Positions 7,236 to 14,905 of a DNA stretch of 37,710 bases are shown piece after piece (positions within the stretch are counted from its first letter, which is position 1; every line of letters begins with the position of its first letter). The DNA is taken from NCBI GenBank assembly GCA_035315125.1, contig DATFYI010000149.1:1-37710 (forward strand). The letters are read 5' to 3'. A model generated the notes under the pieces. It saw nothing but the letters and a program-made list of their open reading frames with translations, searched no databases and had not been told where the DNA came from. This stretch comes from DATFYI01 sp035315125. GTDB lineage: Bacteria > Chloroflexota > Anaerolineae > Anaerolineales > Anaerolineaceae. The position numbers and the translations under genes were made by a program.

Positions 7236-8192
7236 CTATAAATTCAACTGTCCGATCAAGCCTTTCAGCATGTTGGCCGAGGCTTGCAATCCCTGTACTT
7301 CGCCGGGCTCCAACTCGAGGTTCAGGACACGCTCGATACCGCCCTGATCTACGACGCTGGGCAGACTCAGATAGACATCCTTGATCTCATAAAAATCCTG
7401 GATGTAGCTGGATAAGGAAAGCACTGTACTTTGATTACGCAAGATCGCTTCTACAATGCGCAGTAAGCCGGCTGCCACGGCATAATAGGTAGCCCCTTTT
7501 CGCTCGATAATTTGATAAGCGGCATCGCGAGTATTGCGGAAAATTTCTTGCAGAACACTGTCATTACAGGGATAGCCATTGGCGGCACAAAAATCTGGCA
7601 GCCGCATGCCGGCGATGTTTGCCAGAGACCAGGCTGGCACCTCGCTATCGCCGTGTTCTCCGATGATGTATGCGTGGACGCTGCGAGCATCTACGCCATA
7701 ATGCTGGCTTAGCAGGTAACGGAAGCGCGCGGTATCCAGGATGGTGCCCGAGCCAATCACCCGCTTGAATGGCAAGCCGGAAATTTTCCAGCTGGCATAG
7801 GAGAGGATATCAACCGGATTTGTAGCGATCAGTAAGATACCATCTGGATTATGTTCGACTACCTGGGGGATAATTTGTCGAAAGATGCTTACATTGCGCT
7901 GGAGCAAGTCCAGGCGGGTTTCTCCGGGTTTTTGGGCGCTACCAGCCGAGATGACAGTGATCATCGCTCCGGCACAATCTTCATACCCGCCGGCCCAAAT
8001 GCGGGTTGGGTGTGCCATGGGTACGGCGTGGTTGAGATCCATGGCTTCCCCTTCCGCCCGGGCTAGATTTGCATCAATCATTACGATTTCGCTGGCCAAG
8101 CCACTCAGCAGGAGTGTGTATGCAAAGGTTGCTCCAACGTTGCCGACGCCTACGACTGCAACTCGTACAGGTTGGTAAATCTTTTGAGGCAT
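7236..8192 (-). CDS. ldh: L-lactate dehydrogenase
   Basis: A 318-residue NAD-dependent cytosolic enzyme that reduces pyruvate to L-lactate and regenerates NAD during fermentation. The Rossmann loop is GVGNVG (15-20), with D40 selecting NAD over NADP. The substrate loop SAGSAQKPGETR has Gln at residue 87, which marks lactate rather than malate dehydrogenase, and R93 is the mobile-loop arginine. The catalytic pair is D153/H180 (IIGEHGDSE) with R156. The start is ATG 8192 with GGAGG 7 bases upstream; a TTG six bases earlier would place the start one base from the ribosome site. A 38-base interrupted palindrome lies about 70 bases upstream and may control it. Confidence 0.94.
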   Translation of the reverse strand: MPQKIYQPVRVAVVGVGNVGATFAYTLLLSGLASEIVMIDANLARAEGEAMDLNHAVPMAHPTRIWAGGYEDCAGAMITVISAGSAQKPGETRLDLLQRNVSIFRQIIPQVVEHNPDGILLIATNPVDILSYASWKISGLPFKRVIGSGTILDTARFRYLLSQHYGVDARSVHAYIIGEHGDSEVPAWSLANIAGMRLPDFCAANGYPCNDSVLQEIFRNTRDAAYQIIERKGATYYAVAAGLLRIVEAILRNQSTVLSLSSYIQDFYEIKDVYLSLPSVVDQGGIERVLNLELEPGEVQGLQASANMLKGLIGQLNL

Positions 8193-8260
8193 GATCAATC
8201 CTCCAAAATCGAAAAAGAGATATTATCACTCAAGTTACCTAATAATAAATGCTTTCTATG

Positions 8261-8298
8261 ATCTTTGCAATCTCTAGCCAGGTAGAGATTTCCAAGAT
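8261..8298. promoter_or_regulatory. Interrupted 38-base palindrome upstream of ldh
   Basis: Core arms AATCTCTA (8269-8276) and TAGAGATT (8283-8290) are perfect with 6 bases between. Outer arms ATCTT (8261-8265) and AAGAT (8294-8298) also match after symmetric 3-base gaps. It could be a dimer operator for ldh or a hairpin in its leader. It does not look like a Rex site. Function inferred only. Confidence 0.5.
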
Positions 8299-8459
8299 TT
8301 AATTTAAGGGGCGGCCACTAAAAAAAGTGCTGATTTTCTTCGCTTGTATGCAAAGACCCTAAAGGATAGTTCCTTACATTGCCAGTCAGCCTTTGGAGGT
8401 ATCTGAATGAGACAATCCTAGGTGTAATTAGACTTTACCTAAAAATTCTTGACAATTTC

Positions 8460-8488
8460 TTGACGACCCACTGTTAGTAACTTATAAT
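8460..8488 (+). promoter_or_regulatory. Promoter of the kimA-trkA-trkA operon
   Basis: TTGACG at 8460-8465 and TATAAT at 8483-8488 are separated by exactly 17 bases; a further TTGACA lies at 8449-8454. Transcription should start near 8495, giving a leader of about 70 bases. The rest of the 8193-8459 gap shows only the palindrome described separately. Confidence 0.8.
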
Positions 8489-8514
8489 CACTTACCTTAT
8501 GGACATAGTTATTC

Positions 8515-8551
8515 TTCATTGTTAAATATTTAATTGGAACAATGAATTTTT
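8515..8551 (+). promoter_or_regulatory. Leader hairpin followed by T's, before the KimA-type gene
   Basis: TTCATTGTT (8515-8523) and AACAATGAA (8538-8546) are a perfect 9-bp inverted repeat with a 14-base loop, followed by five T's. This has the shape of a weak terminator 15 bases before the start codon and could be an attenuator. The stem is AU-rich, so its termination strength is doubtful. Confidence 0.45.
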
Positions 8552-8566
8552 CGTCAGGCAGTACAT

Positions 8567-10507
8567 ATGAATATTGAAGAAAGAAATGGCACGACCGTTC
8601 TGCGGCGAACAACGGATTATAAACCTCCGCGTTCCCTGCGCAGCTGGTTGATCGGCCGCCCGCTGTCGACTGCGGATGCCCCCCACCAGACCATTGGAAA
8701 ATTTATCGGGTTAGCCGTATTTTCCTCGGATGCACTTTCGTCTGTGGCCTATGGGCCTCAGGAAGTATTAATTGTGCTGGTGGCGGCTGGGACGGCTGCT
8801 TTTTCTTATTCCATGCCGGTGATCATAGCCATTGTCGTCCTTTTGGCCATACTAACTGTATCCTACCAACAGACCATACATTCCTACCCTGGCGGTGGCG
8901 GCGCTTATATCGTGGCGCGTGACAACCTGGGTGAGCTGCCGGCTCAAACGGCCGGTGCAGCTCTTTTGACGGATTATGTTCTGACCGTAGCGGTCTCTAT
9001 ATCTTCCGGGGTGGCCCAGCTCGTTTCGGCTTATCCGGTTCTTTTCCCATACCGCGTATGGATATCGGTCGGAATGGTGTTGTTTATCATGTTGATCAAT
9101 CTTCGGGGTGTTAAAGAATCGGGCATCACTTTTGCTTTCCCGACTTATTTTTTCCTCTTTATGATTTATCTCACTGTGCTGGTCGGTCTTTTTCACTACC
9201 TAACTGGCACCCTGGGTGTTGTTACAAATCCACCGGTAATAGAAGCAGTCAAAGCGACGGTTCCGATCAGCTTGTTCTTGATCTTGCGGGCATTCGCCAG
9301 TGGAACAACTTCGTTAACCGGTGTAGAAGCGATCTCGAACGGCATTACCGCTTTTAAAGAACCGCGCAGTAAGAATGCCGGATTGACCCTGATCTGGATG
9401 GCATTTATCCTGGGTTCGCTGTTGTTGGCCATCACTTTTTTGTCACGCCATATCGGGGCGATTCCATCTGAAGATGAGACGATCATTTCCCAATTCACCC
9501 GAACCGTCTACGATGGGCGCGGGATATTATATCTGGCAACCATTGCTTCTACGACGATTATCTTGATGATGGCTGCCAATACTGCCTTTGCGGATTTTCC
9601 CCGGCTGGGCGCCCTGCATGCCGGTGATGGCTTTTTGCCACGCCAATTGACCTACCGGGGCAGCCGGTTAGTTTATTCGAGCGGAATTGTAACGTTGGCA
9701 TTGATTGCCAGCGGTCTGATCATTCTTTTCCAGGCCAGTGTCAACCGCCTGATCCCGCTTTATGCAATCGGTGTATTTCTTTCATTTACATTATCCCAGG
9801 CCGGCATGGCGCGCCGTTGGTGGAAGGTTGGGCATTTGAAACCTGGTGTAGAGGTGCGCGAACAGGGCTCAACTTTACGTTACGAAGATAACTGGATCAT
9901 CAAAATGATCATCAACGGTTTTGGCTCGGTTTGTACAGCCGTGGTCATGGTTGTGTTTGCTACCACCAAGTTTGTGGATGGCGCCTGGATCGTTGTTGCA
10001 CTGACGCCAACCCTGGTAGCGATTTTCTTCTCGATCCATCATCATTATAAGAGCCTGGCAAAACACCTTTCATTGGAACATTATGGTCCACCACCACGAA
10101 TTTTACGCCACCGGGTTATCCTGACCGTGGGTGGGGTTCATCGCGGTACCCTGGCTGCTTTGCGCTATGCCCGTACCCTGGCGGATGATATCACTGCTGT
10201 GCACGTTTCGACCGACGCGGCGGAGACGGACAGGATCCAGAAAAAGTGGGAAACCTGGGGGGATGGAATACGGCTGGTGATTCTCGAATCGCCTTACCGG
10301 TTGTTTATCGAGCCATTACTTGAATATATTGAAGAGATCGATAAGAAACGGCAGCCCAATGAAGTCATCACGATTGTAGTGCCGCAATTTATACCAAAGC
10401 ACTGGTGGAGCAGGTTCCTGCATTCCCGTACCGCGGACACGCTGCGTAAGGTGTTGTTTGAACACAAGGAAATTGTGATTACAGAAGTCCCCTATCAGGT
10501 GGAATAA
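8567..10507 (+). CDS. kimA: KimA-type APC potassium permease
   Basis: A 646-residue APC-superfamily transporter with about twelve membrane helices in residues 40-480 and a C-terminal cytosolic domain (about 500-646) of universal-stress-like fold. It resembles Bacillus KimA (YdaO), the high-affinity proton-coupled K+ importer: the first helix has SSDALSSVAYGPQEVL, the second loop has YPGGGGAYIVARDNLG, and the C-terminal part starts VILTVGGVHRGTLAALRYA. ATG 8567 has only a weak AGG upstream. In Bacillus this family is shut by cyclic di-AMP. The two genes behind it encode TrkA/RCK proteins, normally partners of TrkH or KtrB, neither of which is present. K+ as substrate is inferred from the family. 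Confidence 0.85.
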   Translation: MNIEERNGTTVLRRTTDYKPPRSLRSWLIGRPLSTADAPHQTIGKFIGLAVFSSDALSSVAYGPQEVLIVLVAAGTAAFSYSMPVIIAIVVLLAILTVSYQQTIHSYPGGGGAYIVARDNLGELPAQTAGAALLTDYVLTVAVSISSGVAQLVSAYPVLFPYRVWISVGMVLFIMLINLRGVKESGITFAFPTYFFLFMIYLTVLVGLFHYLTGTLGVVTNPPVIEAVKATVPISLFLILRAFASGTTSLTGVEAISNGITAFKEPRSKNAGLTLIWMAFILGSLLLAITFLSRHIGAIPSEDETIISQFTRTVYDGRGILYLATIASTTIILMMAANTAFADFPRLGALHAGDGFLPRQLTYRGSRLVYSSGIVTLALIASGLIILFQASVNRLIPLYAIGVFLSFTLSQAGMARRWWKVGHLKPGVEVREQGSTLRYEDNWIIKMIINGFGSVCTAVVMVVFATTKFVDGAWIVVALTPTLVAIFFSIHHHYKSLAKHLSLEHYGPPPRILRHRVILTVGGVHRGTLAALRYARTLADDITAVHVSTDAAETDRIQKKWETWGDGIRLVILESPYRLFIEPLLEYIEEIDKKRQPNEVITIVVPQFIPKHWWSRFLHSRTADTLRKVLFEHKEIVITEVPYQVE

Positions 10508-10534
10508 AGCTGCTTTTGTGATGGAGAGAATTGT

Positions 10535-11197
10535 ATGAAAGTAATCGTGGTTGGTTGTGGGCGCCTGGGAGCCGAATTGGCGTATCGCCTGTACCTGGAG
10601 GGGCACGACGTAGCCGTTGTGGATATTGTTCCGGCGGCTTTCGACGTCCTTCCTCCAGATTATGCAGGCCGGCTGTGTGAAGGGGATGCCATGAATTATG
10701 ATGTGCTGCACCGGGCGGGGATTGAGACAGCCGATGCGGTTGCGGTTGTAACCAGCTCAGATCCACTTAATATCGTGGTTGGGCATGTCGCCCGGACTGT
10801 TTTCCAGGTGCCAAATGTGGTGGTGCGCAACTATAGCCCGGAATATAGGCCATTGTTTGAAGCCTTTGGGCTGCAAGTAGTCAGTGCCACCAGTTGGGGT
10901 GCTCAACGTGTACTTGAAATGATTTATGAATCGAATATACAGTCAGTCCTATCAACCGGCAATGGAGAAGTGGAAGTATACGAGTTTTGCGTTCCAGATC
11001 AATGGGCTGCCAAAAGTATTGGCGAGATTTTCAATCAAGCCGGCGTGGTGGTTGTCTCGATAACTCGAGCAGGAAAGGCCTTTATCCCAGATTCTGAGAC
11101 ACGATTAGAAATTGGAGATTTGATGCATGTCAGTGCCACGTTTAAAGGTTTCGAGTTAATCCAAAATTTGCTAAAAGTAAGCCAAGAGGAGCACTAA
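10535..11197 (+). CDS. TrkA-like RCK potassium-transport regulator 1
   Basis: A 220-residue cytosolic protein with one RCK unit: a Rossmann N-domain (1-135) with the nucleotide loop GCGRLG (7-12) and acidic D30 ending strand 2, which suits NAD(H) or another nucleotide, and a TrkA-C domain (about 140-215) that often binds small ligands such as cyclic di-AMP. RCK proteins form rings that gate K+ transporters. Its start lies 27 bases after the permease stop, with GGAGA upstream, and the second copy begins one base after its stop. About as long as KtrA (single RCK), half of enterobacterial TrkA, which fuses two units. Confidence 0.88.
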   Translation: MKVIVVGCGRLGAELAYRLYLEGHDVAVVDIVPAAFDVLPPDYAGRLCEGDAMNYDVLHRAGIETADAVAVVTSSDPLNIVVGHVARTVFQVPNVVVRNYSPEYRPLFEAFGLQVVSATSWGAQRVLEMIYESNIQSVLSTGNGEVEVYEFCVPDQWAAKSIGEIFNQAGVVVVSITRAGKAFIPDSETRLEIGDLMHVSATFKGFELIQNLLKVSQEEH

Positions 11198-11198
11198 C

Positions 11199-11906
11199 AT
11201 GTACGTAATCGTTGCAGGCGGTGGTCGCACTGGAGCTCAGCTGGCCCGGTTGATGCTGAAACAGAACCATGATGTCCACCTGGTTGAGGATCGTAAAGAG
11301 GTATTATCCAGGATACATCGTGAATTACCGACTGAGAACATACACGAAGGAAATCCACTCAATCCAGGGATGCTGGAGCAAGCCGGGATTAAGCAAGCGG
11401 ATGTCCTGGCCGCTACAACTACGATAGACGAGAACAACCTGGTAATATGTTATATGGCTAAATCTCGATACCACGTGCCTCGTACCATTGCCAGGGTAAA
11501 CAACCCGCGCAACGCCTGGCTGTTTGATGATAAATTTCACGTTAGCTATGCGGTTAACCAGGCCGAGATCCTGGCGCGCTTGATCGAGGAAGAAATGGCT
11601 ATGGGGGATATGATGACATTGCTCAAGCTGCGCCGCGGTAATTATGCCCTGGTAGAAGAAAAAGTACCTGAGGCAGCTCGAGCCATCGGAATACCCATCC
11701 GCGAACTGGGTTTGCCGGATCACTGCGTTGTGGCGGCTATCATCCGGAAAGGGGAAGTGATGATCCCCCGTGGAGTTGCCACCTTTGAAGCGGGGGATGA
11801 GATTTTAGCCGTGACTGACCCAGATGGCGCCCGGCAGTTGGCAGACATGCTCAGTCCGCCGGGATTTAAAGTGAAATATCCTAATACTACTGATGAGGAT
11901 GTTTGA
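11199..11906 (+). CDS. TrkA-like RCK potassium-transport regulator 2
   Basis: A second single-unit RCK protein, 235 residues. The Rossmann loop is GGGRTG (7-12) and strand 2 ends in E30. The TrkA-C domain spans about 142-225 and includes the PxG turn (IPRGVATFEAGDEILAV). It differs from the first copy enough to be an old duplicate, so the two may form a hetero-octameric ring equivalent to the two halves of long TrkA. AAGAGGAG precedes the ATG, inside the end of the previous gene. Its stop codon lies inside the -35 box of the rpmH promoter, which means the operon has no room for its own terminator. Confidence 0.88.
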   Translation: MYVIVAGGGRTGAQLARLMLKQNHDVHLVEDRKEVLSRIHRELPTENIHEGNPLNPGMLEQAGIKQADVLAATTTIDENNLVICYMAKSRYHVPRTIARVNNPRNAWLFDDKFHVSYAVNQAEILARLIEEEMAMGDMMTLLKLRRGNYALVEEKVPEAARAIGIPIRELGLPDHCVVAAIIRKGEVMIPRGVATFEAGDEILAVTDPDGARQLADMLSPPGFKVKYPNTTDEDV

Positions 11907-11931
11907 CCGCTTCAATGCGTTGCGGTATAAT
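11903..11931 (+). promoter_or_regulatory. Promoter of the rpmH operon
   Basis: TTGACC at 11903-11908 overlaps the trkA stop codon, and TATAAT at 11926-11931 follows after 17 bases. Both match the sigma-70 consensus closely. Confidence 0.85.
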
Positions 11932-11983
11932 CTAGGATCATTAATGCACTGAATACAATAAGATTAGAACGAAAGGGAAACAA

Positions 11984-12154
11984 ATGCCGAAGAGAACTTA
12001 TCAGCCAAGAATTCATCGTCGACTGCGTGTACATGGATTTCGAACGCGTATGTCAACCGCAGACGGGCGTGAGGTCTTAAAGCGCCGGCGTCTAAAGGGA
12101 CGCCATAAGCTGACAGTCAGTATGAACAACCACGTTAAACGCATCCGCTGGTAG
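11984..12154 (+). CDS. rpmH: Ribosomal protein L34
   Basis: A 56-residue, very basic protein of the large ribosomal subunit. The core matches L34 throughout: KRTYQP near the start, then HGFRTRMST and GREVLKRRRLKGR. Usual L34 is 44-47 residues; this one has roughly ten extra C-terminal residues (SMNNHVKRIRW) that are also basic. The ATG has AAAGGGA 7 bases upstream. It heads the conserved rpmH-rnpA-yidD-yidC-khpB order that in many bacteria lies beside dnaA; here the gene before is trkA instead. Confidence 0.95.
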   Translation: MPKRTYQPRIHRRLRVHGFRTRMSTADGREVLKRRRLKGRHKLTVSMNNHVKRIRW

Positions 12155-12251
12155 AGCGGAAGATTTAATCCGGCGGGAATGGTTGTTAGCACCTGAACAG
12201 AGTTTATTTCATGGTAATTCCTCAAACGAGGGTGAGCAGGCAGGTAATAGG

Positions 12252-12632
12252 GTGAAACGAAGGTTTCGCCTGACACGATCAACCGATATCAAGCGGGTGA
12301 GGCGTTTGGGAAAATCATATGCCCACCCGCTTATTGTGTTGATAACCTCACCAAATCCAGAGCAAGTAGTGCGAGTGGGTGTGGTGGCAGGTGTGACGGT
12401 TGGCAAAGCAGTCCAACGCAATCGGGCCAAGCGACAAATCAGAGCCTGTCTGAATGAGATTATGCCAGCATTGGCGGGCGGTTGGGATATGATTGTTCTG
12501 GCCCGCCAGCCAATTGCTGAGGCGAATTTTAGGGAGATCCATTTTGCATTGAAGAATGTGCTTCAACGGGCTGGTTTGTTGATGAGAGCTGAAAGGGTTG
12601 TTGATGACCTCAAACCAGGATTATCCCAGTGA
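12252..12632 (+). CDS. rnpA: RNase P protein component
   Basis: A 126-residue basic protein that assists the catalytic RNA in trimming the 5' ends of tRNA precursors. The conserved motif RNRAKR lies at residues 56-61, and the N-terminus KRRFRLTRSTDIKRVRR matches the family. I start it at GTG 12252, with AGG 7 bases upstream; a TTG at 12183 would add 23 residues that do not look like RnpA. About 100 bases separate it from rpmH. The yidD start lies inside its last codons. Confidence 0.9.
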   Translation: MKRRFRLTRSTDIKRVRRLGKSYAHPLIVLITSPNPEQVVRVGVVAGVTVGKAVQRNRAKRQIRACLNEIMPALAGGWDMIVLARQPIAEANFREIHFALKNVLQRAGLLMRAERVVDDLKPGLSQ

Positions 12633-12885
12633 ACCGCGCTTACGGGATTTACCCGTGAATATAAAAACACTGCCGCGTATTCCGTTGCTGGCATTGATTC
12701 GGGCTTATCAGGCGGTAATTTCTCCGGCTTTACCCCCGGATACCTGTCGCTTTTATCCTTCTTGTTCTCATTATGGCTATCAGGCGATTTACAAATACGG
12801 TCCTATCAAGGGCAGTGTCATGGCAGCCTGGCGAATACTGCGCTGCAACCCTTTTAATCCAGGTGGGTACGATCCTGTTCCTTGA
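12604..12885 (+). CDS. yidD: Membrane protein insertion efficiency factor YidD
   Basis: A 93-residue small protein of the YidD family, thought to help YidC insert membrane proteins. It has an amphipathic N-terminal helix (PLLALIRAYQAVISP) followed by the conserved cysteine motif CRFYPSCSHYG and the ending RCNPFNPGGYDPVP. The start ATG has GAAAGGG 6 bases upstream, inside the end of rnpA, giving a 29-base overlap and likely translational coupling. The N-terminus is about 20 residues longer than in short members of the family. Confidence 0.92.
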   Translation: MTSNQDYPSEPRLRDLPVNIKTLPRIPLLALIRAYQAVISPALPPDTCRFYPSCSHYGYQAIYKYGPIKGSVMAAWRILRCNPFNPGGYDPVP

Positions 12886-12978
12886 ACAGACATATAACCT
12901 TTTTGATCTATGCTGTGGGATCTAAAACAGCCGGGTAATTATATGAAAATAACGACTTTTTGATTGGAAACAAGCTCA

Positions 12979-14046
12979 ATGAAACCCATTCGAACATTTC
13001 TCTCTCTGGTTCTTTTGCTCACAGGCATTTTGCTTAGCTCGTGTAGCGGGGCTTTAAGTGCGTCCAGTTGGCCGGGAGTGATTGCCAGCCAGGACACTGC
13101 TTATGTATCTTATACACCGGGCGTATTTGCAATCCAGCTCAGTAACGGCAACATGGCCTGGCGTTATCCGGATAAAGCCGATAACACAAAACAATTCTTT
13201 GCACCCCCAGCGATTGCGGGTAACCTGATCATTGCCGGCGATTACGCCAACAATCTATACGGTTTGGATGCAAACACCGGGGCCATGAAATGGGCCTTCA
13301 CCGGGGCGACAGGGCGTTGGATTGGTGGAGCTCTGATTGCTAATAATCTCATTTTGGTGCCGAATGGTGATAACAACCTGTATGCATTGAATTTCAATGG
13401 CAGCCTTCAATGGAAATTCAGCCAATCCAGCCATGCATTGTGGTCCCAGCCGGTTACGGATGGTAAGACCATATACATATCTTCGACTGATCATCATGTG
13501 TATGCGATTCAATTTGAAAATGGCCAGAAAATCTGGTCAACGGATGTGGGTGGTTCGATACTGAATAGTCCTGCTCTAAATCAGGATAACAGCGTTCTAT
13601 ACGTAGGAACGCTCGGAGGACAACTGTTAGCGCTGGATACTGCGACAGGTAAGGCGCAGTGGCGTTTTAGCACAAGTGGGGAAATCTGGGGATCACCAGT
13701 TTACAATAAGGATGTGGTTTACGTTGGCGACCGCAGCAATACCGTTTATGCAGTGGATGCAAAAACAGGACAATCCATTTGGAAAGCGGATGTTGGCAGT
13801 AATGTGATAGGCTCCGGTGCGATTGCTCAGGACGGTGTCATTTATTGCACTGAAGGCGGGCAAGTATATGACCTGAGTTTCGCTAATGGTCAAAAACTGT
13901 GGACTCATACAATTAATGGTAAACTTTATACCAGTCCGGTTATAACCGGCGATAAGATTTTGATTGGTATAACTTCCGGCGACAATTTGTTGACGGTGTT
14001 AGATCCGAAAGGGAATGAAACATGGTCGTTTGCAGTTCCCAAGTAA
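12979..14046 (+). CDS. Beta-propeller (PQQ-like repeat) lipoprotein
   Basis: A 355-residue exported lipoprotein: signal peptide with lipobox LSSC (cysteine at residue 22), then an eight-repeat beta-propeller. Each repeat has the tryptophan-docking pattern, for example NLYGLDANTGAMKW, HVYAIQFENGQKIW and TVYAVDAKTGQSIW. The fold is that of BamB, the outer-membrane assembly scaffold, but Chloroflexota are thought to lack a typical outer membrane, so BamB function cannot be carried over. Its place between yidD and yidC in a membrane-insertion operon suggests a role in folding exported or membrane proteins; this is inference. Start at ATG 12979 follows a weak GGAAA; a TTG at 12964 is also possible. 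Confidence 0.82.
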   Translation: MKPIRTFLSLVLLLTGILLSSCSGALSASSWPGVIASQDTAYVSYTPGVFAIQLSNGNMAWRYPDKADNTKQFFAPPAIAGNLIIAGDYANNLYGLDANTGAMKWAFTGATGRWIGGALIANNLILVPNGDNNLYALNFNGSLQWKFSQSSHALWSQPVTDGKTIYISSTDHHVYAIQFENGQKIWSTDVGGSILNSPALNQDNSVLYVGTLGGQLLALDTATGKAQWRFSTSGEIWGSPVYNKDVVYVGDRSNTVYAVDAKTGQSIWKADVGSNVIGSGAIAQDGVIYCTEGGQVYDLSFANGQKLWTHTINGKLYTSPVITGDKILIGITSGDNLLTVLDPKGNETWSFAVPK

Positions 14047-14061
14047 AGGTAGGAAAATAAT

Positions 14062-14877
14062 ATGAATGTTTGGGATGCGTTTGTTGGGCTATTTATTAAT
14101 ATTTTACTTTTCATTTACCAAAATGTCGGAAATTTTGGCATTGCCATAATATTGTTTACCATTCTGATACGTTTGGTAACCCATCCCTTAACAGTACAGC
14201 AGCTCAAGGGTGCTGCGGCAATGCAGGACTTACAGAAAGATAAGCGCTGGCTCGATATCCAGGCCAAATATAAGAACGATAAAGAAAAGCTTTCACAAGA
14301 GCAAATGAAGCTTTATCAGGAAATGAAAATCAACCCTTTCGCTTCCTGCCTGCCTACCCTGATCCAGTTCCCGATTATTATCGCTCTTTATCAGAGTGTA
14401 ATTCAGGCTATGGCGAGTACCCCAATTGAATTGATGAACCTGACCCGCCATGTCTATGCCGGGCTGCTGAATGTCTCAGCTTTGTTCCCGCTCAACAGCA
14501 CTTTCCTCTGGATGAACCTGGGTCAGCCTGAGCGCGTCTATATCCCCGGCATAGGATTTGGCATACCAGTTCTGGCGATTTTGGTGGTTGCTACTACGTA
14601 CCTTCAAACTAAACTGATGTCACCGCCAGCTAACCCGGGTGATCAATCTGCTATGATGACGAATATGATGAATGTCTATATGCCTTTGTTGATGGGATAT
14701 CTGGCCTATACACTGGCGTCGGGTCTGGCGCTGTACTTCTTAACATCGAATATTATTGGAATCGGACAATATGCTCTGCTGGGCAGATTAAATTGGAAAA
14801 ATGTACTGCCATCATTAAAACCTAGTAACAGTACAGCTCCAACTACGGTGAATAAAGCAAAAGCGAAAGCAAAATAG
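14062..14877 (+). CDS. yidC: Membrane protein insertase YidC/Oxa1
   Basis: A 271-residue insertase of the short Gram-positive/organelle type, lacking the large periplasmic domain of E. coli YidC. Five membrane helices can be placed near residues 10-40, 90-115, 165-185, 205-225 and 225-245. The conserved arginine of the hydrophilic groove is R37 (TILIRLVTHPL). A charged cytoplasmic hairpin (KRWLDIQAKYKNDKEKL) follows, then NPFASCLPTLIQFPI. The basic tail rich in Ala and Lys probably binds ribosomes. It acts alone or with SecYEG to insert membrane proteins. It begins 15 bases after the propeller gene, with AGG upstream, and khpB follows 28 bases later. Confidence 0.94.
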   Translation: MNVWDAFVGLFINILLFIYQNVGNFGIAIILFTILIRLVTHPLTVQQLKGAAAMQDLQKDKRWLDIQAKYKNDKEKLSQEQMKLYQEMKINPFASCLPTLIQFPIIIALYQSVIQAMASTPIELMNLTRHVYAGLLNVSALFPLNSTFLWMNLGQPERVYIPGIGFGIPVLAILVVATTYLQTKLMSPPANPGDQSAMMTNMMNVYMPLLMGYLAYTLASGLALYFLTSNIIGIGQYALLGRLNWKNVLPSLKPSNSTAPTTVNKAKAKAK

Positions 14878-14905
14878 TACGATTTGATTGTTTTTGAGGG
14901 AATCT

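Noticed and set aside
8261..8298. Rex operator upstream of ldh
   Set aside because: The arms do not resemble the TTGTGA-type half-site of Rex.
8490..8566. Cyclic di-AMP (ydaO) riboswitch before kimA
   Set aside because: The leader is only about 70 bases and lacks the conserved core; only a simple hairpin is seen.
11907..11983. Origin of replication near rpmH
   Set aside because: The rpmH-yidC region is often near oriC, but there is no dnaA and no cluster of DnaA boxes in the short gap seen here.
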